Below, piece by piece: positions 13,300 through 24,433 of a stretch of 64,000 bases of DNA. How positions within the stretch are numbered: the first letter of the stretch is position 1; every line of letters begins with the position of its first letter. The position numbers and the translations under genes were made by a program. Source of the DNA: Cyrtodaria siliqua (lineage: Eukaryota > Mollusca > Bivalvia > Adapedonta > Hiatellidae); NCBI GenBank assembly GCA_037043455.1, contig JAWPHD010011281.1, positions 21,360 through 85,359 of the forward strand. The letters run 5' to 3'. The notes beneath the pieces were generated by a model that had not been told where the DNA came from, ran no database searches, and saw only the letters and a list, made by a program, of their open reading frames with translations.

Positions 13300-16200
13300 C
13301 AGAAGGAGTAAGTTAACATCCTGATCTGACAGCTGAAACCGCAGGAGTAAGTGAACATACAGATCTGAAAGTTAAAACAGAGAGAGTAAGTTAACATCTT
13401 GATGCGACATTTGAAACAGAGGGAGTAAGTCAACATCCTGATCTGACAGTTGAAACATTAGAAGTAAGTTAGCATCCTGATCTGGCAGGTGAAACAGCGG
13501 GAGTGAGTCAACATCCTGATCTAACAGTTGAAACATTAGAAGTAAGTTAGCATCCTGATCTGACAGGTGAAACAGCGGGAGTAAGTCAACATCGTGATCT
13601 GACAGTTGAAACATTAGAAGTAAGTTAACATCCAGATCTGACAAGTGAAACAGTGGGAGTAAGTTAACATCCTTATCTGACAGTTGAAACAGCAGGAGAA
13701 AGTTAACATTCAGATCTGACAGTTGAAACAGCAGGAGTTAGTTAACATCTTGATCGGACATTTGAAACAGCAAGAGTAAGTTAACATCCTGATCCGACAA
13801 CTGAAACATTAGAAGTAAGTTAACATCCAGATCTGACCACTGAAACAAAGAGGGTAAGTTAACATCCAGATCTGACAACTGAAACAAAAGGAGTAAGTTA
13901 ACATCCTGATCTGACAAGTGAAACATTAGAAGTAATTTAACATCCAGATCTGACACTTGAAACAGAGGAAGTAACAAAGGGAGTAAGTTAATATTGCGAT
14001 GTGAAAGTTGCAACAGAAGGAGTAAGTTAACATCCTGATCTGACAGTTGAAACTGCAGGAGTGAGTGAACATCCAGATCTGAAAGTTAAAACAGAGAGAG
14101 TAAGTTAACATCCTGATCTGATATCTGAAACATTAGAAGTAATTTAACGTCCAGATCTGACACTTGAAACAGAGGGAGTAACAGAGGGAGTAAGTTAATA
14201 TTGCGATGTGAAAGTTGCAACAGAAAGAGTAAGTTAACATCCTGATCTGACAGTTGAAACTGCAGGAGTAAGTGAACATCCAGATCTGAAAGTTAAAACA
14301 GAGAGAGTAAGTTAACATCTTGATGCGACAGTTGAAACAGAGGGAGTAAGTTAACATCCTGAGATCGGACAGTTGAAAGAGCAGGAGTAGGTTAACATCT
14401 TGATCTGAAGTTGAAACAGTGGGAGTAAGTTAACATCCAGATCGAACAGCTGAAATAGCAGGAGTAAGTTAACATCCGATCAGACAGTTGAAACAGGAGT
14501 AAGTTAACATCCTGATATGAAAGTTGAAACTGCAGGAGTAAGTGAACATCCAGATCTGAAAGTTAAAACAGAGAGAGTAAGTTAACATATTGATGCAACA
14601 GTTGAAACAGAGGGAGTAAGTTAACATCCTCAGATTGGACAGTTGAAACAGCAGGAGTAAGTTAACATCCTGATCTGAAGTTGAAACAGTGGGAGTAAGT
14701 TAACATCCAGATTGAACTGTTGAAACAGCAGGAGTAAGTTAACATCCTGATCTGACAGTTGAAACAGAGGGAGTAAGTTAACATCCTGATCTGACATTTG
14801 AAATAGCAGGAGTAAGTTAACATCCTGATCTTACAGTTGAAACAGAAGGAGTAAGTTAACATCCTGATCTGACAGTTGAAACAGCAGGAGTAAGTTAATA
14901 TCATGATTTGACATTTGAAACAGCCGGAGTAATTTAACATCCAGATCTGACAGTTGAAACAGGGAGAGTAGGTCAACATCCTGATCTGACAGTTGAAACA
15001 TTAGAAGTAAGTTAACATCCTGATCTGACAGTTGAAACAGCAGGAGTAAGTTAGCATCCTGATCTGACAGTTGAAACAGCGGAAGTAAGTCAACATCGTG
15101 ATCTGACAGTTGAAGCATTAGAAGTAAGTTAACATAATGACCTGACAGTTTAAACAGCAAGAGTAAGTTGCAAGAGTAAGTTAACACCCTGATCTGACAG
15201 TTGAAATAGCAAGAGTAAGTCAACATCCTGATCTGACAGTTGAAACAGCAGGATTAAGTTAACATATTGATGTGACAGTTGAAACAGAGGGAGTAAGTTA
15301 ACATCCTGAGCTGACAGTTGAAACAGACGGAGTAAGTTAACATCATGAGATCTGACAGTTGAAACAGCAGGAGTAAGTTAACATCATGATCTGACAATTG
15401 AAATATTAGAAGTAAGTTAACATCCAGATCTGACAACTGAAACAAAGGGAGTAAGTTAACATCCTGATCTGACATCTGAAACATTAGAAGTAATTTAACG
15501 TCCAGATCTGACACTTGAAACAGAGGGAGTAACAGAGGGAGTAATTTAATATTGCGATGTGAAAGTTGCAACAGAAGGAGTAAGTTAACATCCTGATCTG
15601 ACAGTTGAAACCGCAGGAGTAAGTGAACATACAGATCTGAAAGTTAAAACAGAGAGAGTAAGTTAACATCATGAGATCTGACAGTTGAAACAGCAGGAGT
15701 AAGTTAACATCATGATCTGACAATTGAAACATTAGAAGTAAGTTAACATCCAGATCTGACAACTGAAACAAAGGGAGTAAGTTAACATCCTGATCTGACA
15801 TCTGAAACATAAGAAGTAATTTAACGTCCAGATCTGACACTTGAAACAGAGGGAGTAACAGAGGGAGTAATTTAATATTGCGATGTGAAAGTTGCAACAG
15901 AAGGAGTAATTTAACATCCTGATCTGACAGTTGAAACTGCAGGAGTAAGTGAACATCCAGATCTGAAAGTTAAAACAGAGAGAGTAAGTTAACATCTTGA
16001 TGCGACAGTTGAAACAGAGGGAGTAAGCTAACATCCTGAGATCGGACAGTCGAAACAGCAGGAGTAAGTTAACATCCTGATCTGAAGTTGAAACAGTGAG
16101 AGTAAGTTAACATCCAGATCGAACAGCTGAAACAGCAGGAGTAAGTTAACATCCTGATCTGACACTTGAAACAGAAGGAGTAAGTTAACATCCTGATCTG

Positions 16201-18942
16201 ACAGTTGAAACAGAAGGAGTAAGTTAACATCCTGATATGACAGTTGAAACCGCAGGAGTAAGTGAACATCCAGATCTGAAAGTTAAAACAGAGAGAGTAA
16301 GTTAACATCTTGATGCGACAGTTGAAACAGAGGGAGTAAGTTAACATCCTCAGATTGGACATTTGAACCAGCAGAAGTAAGTTAACATCCTGATCTGAAG
16401 TTGAAACAGTGGGAGTAAGTTAACATCCAGATCGAACAGTTGAAACAGCAGGAGTAAGTTAACATTCTGATCTGAAGTTGAAACAGTGGGAGTAAGTTAA
16501 CATCCAGATCGAACAGTTGAAACAGAAGGAGTAAGTTAACATACTGATCTGACAGTTGAAACAGAAGGAGTAAGTTAACATCCTGATCTGACATTTGAAA
16601 TAGGAGTAAGTTAACATCCTGATCTGACAGTTGAAACAGAAGGAGTAAAGTTAACATCGTGATCTGACAGTTGAAACAGCAGGAGTAAGTTAATATCATG
16701 ATTTGACAGTTGAAACAGCCGGAGTAAGTTAACATCCAGATCTGACAGGTGAAACAGAAAGAGTAAGTTAACATTCTGATTTGACAGTTGAAACAGGAGG
16801 AGTAAGTTAACATCCTGATCAGCAGGAGAAAGTTAACATTCAGATCTTACAGTTGAAACAGCAGGAATAAGTTAACATCCTGATCTGGCATTTGAAACAG
16901 CCGGAGTAAGTTAGCATCCTGATCTGACAGTTGAAACAGCGGAAGTAAGTCAACATCGTGATCTGACAGTTGAAGCATTAGAAGTAAGTTAACACCCTGA
17001 TCTGACAGTTGAAACAGCAAGAGTAAGTCAACATCCTGATCTGACAGTTGAAACAGCAGGATTAAGTTAACATATTGATGTGACAGTTGAAACAGAGGGA
17101 GAAAGTTAACATCCTGAGCTGACAGTTGAAACAGAGTAAGTTAACATCATGAGATCTGACCACTGAAACAGCAGGAGTAAGTTAACATCATGATCTGACA
17201 ATTGAAACATTAGAAGTAAGTTAACATCCAGATCTGACATCTGAAACATTAGAAGTAATTTAACGTCCAGATCTGACACTTGAAACAGAGGGAGTAACAG
17301 AGGGAGTAATTTAATATTGCGATGTGAAAGTTGCAACAGAAGGAGTAAGTTAACATCCTGTTCTGACAGTTGAAACCGCAGGAGTAAGTGAACATACAGA
17401 TCTGAAAGTTAAAACAGAGAGAGTAAGTTAACATCTTGATGCGACAGTTGAAACAGAGGGAGTATGTCAACATCCTGATCTGAAGTTGAAACATTAGAAG
17501 TAAGTTAACATCCTGATCTGACAGTTGAAACAGCAGGAGTAAGTTAGCATCCTGATCTGACAGGTGAAACAGCGAGAGAAAGTCAACATCGTGATCTGAC
17601 AGTTGAAACATTAGAAGTAAGTTAACATCTAGATCTGACAGTTTAAACAGAAGGAGTAAGTTAACATCCTGATCTGACAGTTGAAACAGCAAGAGTAAGT
17701 TAACATCCTGATCTGACAGTTGAAACAGCAGGATTAAGTTAACATATTGATGTGACAGTTGAAACAGACGGAGTAAGTTAACATCTTGATCTGACAGTTG
17801 AAACAGACAGAAAGTTAACATCATGAGATCTGATAGTTGAAACAGCAGCAGTAATTAACATCGAGATCTGACAAGTGAAACAGTGGGAGTAAGTTAACAT
17901 CCATATCTGACAGTTGAAACAGCAGGAGAAAGTTAACATTCAGATCTGACAGTTGAAACAGCAGGAGTTAGTTAACATCTTGATCGGACATTTGAAACAG
18001 CAAGAGTAAGTTAACATCCTGATCCGACAACTGAAACATTAGAAGTAAGTTAACATCCAGATCTGACCACTGAAACAAAGGGAGTAAGTTAACATCCTGA
18101 TCTGGCAATTGAAACACTAGAATTAATTTAACGTCCAGACCTGACACTTGAAACTCAGGGAGTAACAGAGGGAGTAAGTTAATATTGTGATGTGAAAGTT
18201 GCAACAGAAGGAGTAATTTAACATCCTGATCTGACAGTTGAAACTGCAGGAGTAAGTGAACATCCAGATCTGAAAGTTAAAACAGAGAGAGTAAGTTAAC
18301 ATCTTGATGCGACAGTTGAAACAGAGGGAGTAAGCTAACATCCTGAGATCGGACAGTCGAAACAGCAGGAGTAAATTAACATCCTGATCTGAAGTTGAAA
18401 CAGTGGGAGTAAGTTAACATCCAGATCGAACAGCTGAAACAGCAGGAGTAAGTTAACATCCTGATCTGACAGTTGAAACAGAAGGAGTAAGTTAACATCC
18501 TGATCTGACAGTTGAAACAGAAGGAGTAAGTTAACATCCTGATCTGACATTTGAAATAGCAGGAGTAAAGTTAACATCGTGATCTGACAGTTGAAACAGC
18601 AGGAGTAAGTTAATATCATGATCTGACAGTTGAAACAGCCGGAGTAAGTTAACATCCAGATCTGACAGGTGAAACAGAAAGAGTAAGTTAACATTCTGAT
18701 TTGACAGTTGAAACAGGAGGAGTAAGTTAACATCCTGATCAGCAGGAGAAAGTTAACATTCAGATCTTACAGTTGAAACAGCAGGAATAAGTTAACATCC
18801 TGATCTGGCATTTGAAACAGCCGGAGTAAGTTAACATCCTGAGATCTGACAGTTGAAACCGCAGGAGTAAGGAAATGTTAAACATCTTGATGTGACAGTT
18901 GAAACATTAGAAGTAAGTTAACATCCAGATCTGACAATTGAA

Positions 18943-19357
18943 TTGAACTGAATTGGGGTTTTAAGGCGCACCAACACATGAAAAGGTTATATGGCGCCTT
19001 ACAGGCATGAACATCCCAGGCTCATCTTCCATGTACATCGAGATAAAATATGGAAAATGGGCCTAGAACCTTCTCACCCTGAACTGCAGAGTTGCAGCAA
19101 ATTCTATCGTAGAAACTCCGTTTACGCTAGAGCCACGTTATTGTTTTTCTGCCACTGCCCTTTTGATGCGAGCGAGATAGCACCTGAAACAATGCAGGAA
19201 TCATGATGAAGACCTTTAATGAACATGAACAAAAACTGATAAAATGAACATGAATTTGGGGGGATTCTACCCCTCTGCCTTCCCCTCCAAAGGGATCTGC
19301 AGTGGCCCTATTCTTTGCCCCGTGACCGAACGGGGGCCACCGGGAACCACACGGGCC
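18943..19357 (-). mobile_element. Second SINE-like retroposon in the distal array
   Basis: A 415-bp insert is bounded by the 12-bp direct repeat CTGACAATTGAA (18931-18942 and 19358-19369), again copied from array sequence. On the minus strand it ends in an AATTCAGTTCAA-type tail like that of the SINE at 26526. It also shares with that SINE a segment near the tail that includes caacaca, suggesting a shared LINE-derived 3' end. I cannot see a convincing tRNA head at the other end, which is GC-rich (cccgtgaccgaacggg). It is not protein coding; the open frame at 18991-19206 is short and unsupported. Confidence 0.7.
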
Positions 19358-19491
19358 CTGACAATTGAAACAGAGGGAGTAAGATAACATACAGATCTGA
19401 CAGTTGAAACAGTAGGAGTAAATTAACATCCATCTCAGACAGTTGAAACTGCAGGAGTAAGTTAACATCCTAATGTTGAGTATTCATGATA

Positions 19492-20166
19492 CAGTGTGGG
19501 GATACCACGTGATTTTGACGTCAGATGCTACCGCGACAAGACGATAAACACGTCCGATTCGGTTTTTTAAAGAGCTGTAAGTATTTTATTTGGCACGCAA
19601 TTGTAACGAGACCTGGCCAATTCGAACGAGAAAATAGTAAGCTTTAATCGTGTCCTCATTCATAGTCCCTTAAATACGGGGTTTGGGCTGGATCGATGGA
19701 AAACTGACTGAAAAGCTCGAGAGCTACTTTGGAAAGCAAAATCAATTTCTCTGTAAATTTCAAGGTTTGCGTATCTGTAAAGATAAATTAACGATATAAT
19801 GAAATGCCGTTAGTAATATAATCCAATTGTAAGCACCAGGTTTTAGAAATTTTGATTGAATAAAACAAATAAACAGGCATTCACGATGAAGCTACTATGG
19901 AAAGCGAATTTGAGTAAGGCTACCTTGGAAAGTAGATTTTAGGCTACCTTGGAAAGCAGATTCGATTTTATTAATATAATTCATAACGAAGTTTGATTTT
20001 GCCTCTTCAATTATTGTTTTAACGAACTTAATAATAGTTTTTATATACAAAATGACTTTTAATTAAATTTGTGTGTGTAAAAGCAAATAATTATACTAGT
20101 CTATGTCGCATTCACTTATTAAAAGTACTCAGTCTATAAATCTATTTGTTCACAGTTAAATACAAA
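19492..20166 (+). repeat. Left terminal inverted repeat of the 5.6-kb element
   Basis: It pairs with 24434-25113 over essentially its full length. It contains four subterminal copies of a GCTACYWTGGAAAG motif at 19723, 19891, 19918 and 19943, all in the same orientation. Such repeats are typical of transposase-binding arrays. It also contains the conserved tract gctttaatcgtgtcctc and a palindromic-looking terminal region with tgacgtca. Confidence 0.88.
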
Positions 20167-20745
20167 ATGGAATAATTTATTATATATACAAATTGCACAA
20201 TGTTTGTAGGCTGATTCGTCAAAATTCGGTCTTATTAATTTAAACCTACTTATATTTTGTTCGACGTTATTTAAAAAAATCAAAAAAAATCCATAGATCC
20301 TTAATTAATACCGATCCATTTTCTAAAACGACACGACTAGAATTGTACAGATTTATTTAGAGTTTTGTCTTGTTTTCGACAGGTGATAATAAGAATTCAG
20401 TCGATTAATAGTTTACTCAGAACTTCTGTTTAACTCGACATTAAGGTTGTTCCAATTAAAGAATTTTTGTAATAAAAAATATCATATATTTTCATACAAA
20501 TGGCGGAATTTACCATAAGGGGCATAACTCTATACTGACTTACTTCCGAAAATTAAATCAGTGGTATACACTCGTGTGGATAAGCTTTTTATTTACTTCT
20601 TTAACTACTTGAACACTTTAAAATATTCGAAATAGCAAGCTGTTTAGGTCCAGATGAGGATACCGTTTCGTCCAACATCTAACGATAAGAAAAGGAGAAC
20701 CATTCATAAAATTTGCCTTTAATTTGTCCATTTTTATATTTTCAG

Positions 20746-21709
20746 GGAAGATGGTGAATGTGTGCTCTAGGTGTGGAAGGGAGTACAAGTACAGAAGGAA
20801 CTTGACAGCCCATGAGCGGGTCCACAACGGGACATTTCGGTTTCGATGTTGTGGAACAGGCTACGTTTCATTTAGAAGTTTTAAACGCCACAGGTAACTA
20901 ACATACTGCAATTCTGATTGAGAAAAAAGGTACTCCCGCCACAGGTACCGGGCGCGAACTGGTCGACAGCCAGTATTTCAAATGACGATATAAATTGGTG
21001 TACAGGCCAATATATTTCCACTTGTCTAATTGATAAAATAATTTGCAAAAAAAGAACCAACATATAATTGTATTTTACAGTATTTTGGAATAATATTACA
21101 TGGTTTTTGTGAACATATTTATTGGGTATTTAAGTGGAAATATTGTATTTTTGGAGTTCTTTACCGGCTGTAGACCAGTTATCGTAAGATTTGTACTGGC
21201 TGTAGACCAGTTTGCGCTCTCCGCCAGGCTTTCATACCATTACTCGTCTGATATTTGAGTGAAAATGATCTTTGGATAATAAAAAAATATTTTACCCAAT
21301 TGAACATCTGCTTAGTTTGAAAACAACGTTTTCTATTGATAAATAAGATTTGAGGTCTTTGAATCTTCTGTTTTATTTCTGTCGGCTTGTTTTATGAAAA
21401 GGGCAAACAAACGTGATATATTTTATTTCTGTTTTATAGATGTACATCCCATGGGGACGATAAGAATTTTGTTTGTGGAACATGCGGCAAATCATTTGCA
21501 ACAAAATATGACCTTGCTCAACACGAGAAAAGAGAAAAGACACCAGCATTTGAATGCAATACGTGTGGTCACAAGACACCAGAGGTGATCATAATCAGCA
21601 CCTCCAAACTCACTTTGATCAACGTAAAGCAGTATGTGCGAAATGTGGTGCAAGATTCAAACACAGTAGCTCCTTATTCAGGCATAAAAGGAACGCAAAC
21701 CATCATTGA
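20746..21709 (+). pseudogene. C2H2 zinc-finger gene (two coding exons, probable frameshift) inside the TIR element
   Basis: Exon 20746-20893 follows a good acceptor (tttatattttcag) and ends at a donor CAG|gtaact. Coding starts at ATG 20751. The second exon begins at 21440 after ttttatag and ends at TGA 21707-21709, with phase preserved across the 546-bp intron. Finger 1 is a canonical C-X2-C-X12-H-X3-H. Finger 2 spans the junction and has its two cysteines adjacent, so it is degenerate. Finger 3 (CGTCGKSFATKYDLAQH) lacks the distal His. Finger 4 is split by a one-base frame change near 21585, after which finger 5 (CAKCGARFKHSSSLFRH) is read in the new frame. C2H2 proteins bind DNA or RNA, so this could be an element-borne regulator or captured host gene. 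An upstream 5' non-coding exon is implied by the acceptor before the ATG. If the frameshift is real the gene is broken; a sequencing error is also possible. Confidence 0.7.
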
Positions 21710-21789
21710 ACATTTTCGAGAATGTTAACGTCAGTTTTAAAGTCTATTTCCATGTGACGTGATCTCCAACCCAAGTGTTTTCGTATTTG

Positions 21790-22345
21790 ATTACTAGTTA
21801 GCTCTACTGGCCAAAGGCCAGACGAGCTTATGCGATGGGCTGTCGTGGTCGTCTGTCTGTCGTTTGTTAGCAATTTACAAAAGCATCTTCTTTTAAAATA
21901 CCAACTATGAGATTTCGATAAAACTTCACAGGAATGATCCTTGCATGGTCATCTAAAATTGTTCAAAGATAATAATTCCATGTAGAACTTTGGTTGCCAT
22001 GTTAACCAAAAGGAAAAACTTCTTGTCACAAACTGTAAGCCCTATATTTTAGATATTTGGTATGTAGCATTGTCTAGTGGACCTTTACAAATTATTTTTA
22101 ATTAGTAAACATCATTTTTTTGTACTGAAATAGACTGTACCATGCAGTATAAAGCGTTTATTTCTCCTGGACACATGTTTACACTGTTAGTTTAGACAAA
22201 ATGCACTTTGACATGTATAAATGGGTTACATAATCATTCATTTGGGTTGTATATTTATACCCCCAGATACGAAGTATCAGAGTTGGGGGGATGCTATGTA
22301 GGAGTCACGCTCGTCGGTCGGTTTGTCGGTCTGGGGGTATTCATC
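21790..22345 (+). repeat. Dispersed repeat fragments inside the TIR element
   Basis: The tract starting tagctctactggccaaaggc (about 21798) and the tract tacccccagatacgaagtatcag (about 22258) have the look of common interspersed repeats of bivalve genomes. I recognise them from general familiarity, not from a search. They lie in what would be the 3' region of the zinc-finger gene. AATAAA at about 22555 is a plausible polyadenylation signal. Confidence 0.4.
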
Positions 22346-23127
22346 ACCTTCAGTGATATTTCTTGTTTTTGTATGTGATTAGTCTATAATTTAGTAAGTT
22401 TTTAATTTTGTGATACAAACATTTTGTCTGTGTTATTTTAATGCTCGCCATGACCAGGTAGTCATAAATCATATGATAAATCAATCATATCCAATGCAAG
22501 TTCTGTGATTTTTATTTTTATTTTAAATCTTGTTTATGTTTTGTACTGTTTTAAAAATAAAGTTTACAGTTTTATGATACAGTTTCTGTTTTAATTAGTA
22601 CCAATATCAGAACAGTTTATACTTTATAGCAATTATATGAGTTAGTACAGTATATTTCACAAAAGAAGAACATAGAACATTTGCAGAAGAGCACCTGGTG
22701 GCTCTATGCATAGATTAACATCGAGTTTTAACAACTATCAAAAAATGTATATTAACTCCTCACCACCAGCAACAAATCGGCACCAGACGGTTTCTTTAAA
22801 CATATATACAAAAATTTACTTTACAAATCTTGAATAATTTGAATAATTATATCATATAAGGTTGAAAACACTGTTGCGAAAGGAGACACTGCCCATGATG
22901 AGCAATATCTACATTGGTCATAATGTCTGCTGCAATATTTGAATGCGATGTACTTATAGTTACACATTGTAAACATGAGTTTTTTCTTTATTGGCTGTCT
23001 ATGAAAATTGATGTACATGTAATCAAAATTTTAATCACTGAGAACTGTGTACAATAATACTGTCCGCACCTGTCTATAATTAAGTAAATTTAATTTACAT
23101 TTAAACCATTTTTACAGATACATTGTA

Positions 23128-23728
23128 TACTGAGCAAAAAAAGAAACTTTACTGTTTTAAATGCGTTTTTTTACAAATGTCTAGTTGGACAAATATGACA
23201 AATTTGGTATCAAATTAAAGGCAATTTATTTTTCTTTATCATGAAATAAATTTTGTTCATATTGATTCACACAATCACCATTTGAAAAAGACGAGTTGGT
23301 AAGGGTCAAAATAAAAAATCCCGAAAAAAGGAAAATGCCGTTAACTTTCATTAGCGACTAAAAATCGGCAATTTTTAAGTTGTTAACCTGAAAGTAACAT
23401 GTAATGCGATCACAAATTCAATATCCCCATGTTGTTTAATGCAATGGTTGGTATTAACAATGACGTTACGTTAACGTATCCATTTTTAACGTTACCGAAA
23501 TACCATACATAATTTTTTTAAATAGAGATTATGCATTGCATAATTTGCAGTATTTGCAAATCGTGTTTGAACCTAAAAAACAATAAATTTTGCAACCTAG
23601 ACAATGCTAATGAATTTTGTTACATTGATGTAAATACTATATTTTGTATAATATTTTGATAATTATGCCTTATAATGAAACCGCGGTAGCAACTATAAAA
23701 CTGTAAAGTTTCTTATTTTTGCTCGGTA
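23128..23728. mobile_element. Nested Tc1/mariner-type MITE (601 bp)
   Basis: The ends are inverted copies: TACTGAGCAAAAAAAGAAAC on the left, and on the right the inverse of TACCGAGCAAAAATAAGAAAC. Similarity continues through ctttac-gtttta for about 35 bp. It is flanked by TA on both sides (23126-23127, 23729-23730), as expected of the IS630-Tc1-mariner group. The interior is AT-rich without an open transposase frame, so it is non-autonomous. It lies inside the larger TIR element and is therefore the younger insertion. Confidence 0.8.
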
Positions 23729-23839
23729 TACATGTAATGCTAACTAGTACATTATTCGATATAATATTTCCCTACGTAACTGGTACTATATAACAAATAA
23801 TTATCGATTTCACTATTTGGTTTTCTCAAAATTCACTCA

Positions 23840-24363
23840 TTACTGGACGTTGTCCATGTCAATACCAAGTCTATATGTTGGAAGCAATTTGCTTTCGTTT
23901 CGTCTGGCAGTCTCCCAACGGACACCCAATGAACCTCTGGCTATTGCGTTCCGACTTGTCTCTTGGGATGCCTCTTTTTTCTTAGGTTTAACCCGAAGCC
24001 GACCGGGGTCATCAAAGGCATGGTCTCTGTAAAACAGTACCGCAAAATAACATTTCTCTAAGATAGTTTACATGTGTATTTATCGTAAAATGATTCATAC
24101 CGTATATAAAACAGTACCCGTGGCAAACCACTCACAGTAAAGACATTGTCTTGACCAATTACTTGCAGCACTGACCTTTGCAGATCATAAAATAGTATTT
24201 TAAAATGTTATAGAAAATACATAGCTTGTAGTAACCCTGTAATCGTACAGGACGTTTTTACTAAATGAGATAGCAATGACGACTGCAGTATGCTGATACA
24301 GGTATGTAGAAAAGCTAATAAGAAAGTACAATACCTCAAACTGCACGGTCCGTCCATTGGCAT
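23840..24363 (-). CDS. Small spliced basic protein (71 aa) inside the TIR element
   Basis: On the minus strand an ATG at 24363-24361 opens a short exon that ends at donor TTTGAG|gtattg (boundary 24335). The next exon starts after acceptor gttttacag at 24026 and runs to TAA 23842-23840. Phase is kept and the joined frame is 71 codons. The protein is basic and hydrophilic, with a nuclear-localisation-like RVKPKKK cluster near residues 21-27 and an acidic C-terminus (GIDMDNVQ). It lies just inside the right TIR and converges on the zinc-finger gene. I do not recognise the family. The evidence is splice signals plus composition only. A further downstream exon is conceivable via a donor-like ttg|gtattg before the stop. 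No transmembrane segment or signal peptide is seen. Confidence 0.45.
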
Positions 24364-24433
24364 ATCATTGTCTGTTTCTAAAGTTGAAGTCTACGAAAGT
24401 GTTCCGTTCGGCTAAAAACAGCTCGACCGGGCA

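Larger units (their letters stand above)
2079..19475. repeat. 39-bp minisatellite array, about 430 units (interrupted by two SINEs)
   Basis: Tandem units of 39 bp fill almost the whole interval. A typical unit runs agtaag-ttaaca-tcctga-tctgac-agttga-aacagc-agg and contains a GTTAAC core. Units differ mostly by substitutions (tcc/tat/ttg before TGA; cagcagg/cagaagg/cattaga at the end) and occasional 1-14 bp indels. The unit is 13 codons long and two of the three minus-strand frames have no stop. Long spurious open frames of 13-residue repeats therefore appear on that strand (up to 277 codons at 4273-5106). These are consequences of unit length, not genes. The array is interrupted at 6141-6352 and 18943-19357 by SINEs and fades out at 19475, just before a TIR transposon. 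No centromeric or telomeric motif was seen. Confidence 0.97.

Noticed and set aside
2079..18930. CRISPR array
   Set aside because: Units are contiguous 39-bp tandem repeats with gradual variants. There are no unique spacers between identical repeats and no cas genes, and the context is eukaryotic.
20618..20827. Minus-strand ORF antisense to zinc-finger exon 1
   Set aside because: The plus strand has splice sites and a canonical C2H2 finger; the antisense frame has nothing recognisable.
23817..24032. Plus-strand ORF of 71 codons
   Set aside because: The minus strand at the same place has a splice-bounded exon with better coding character.
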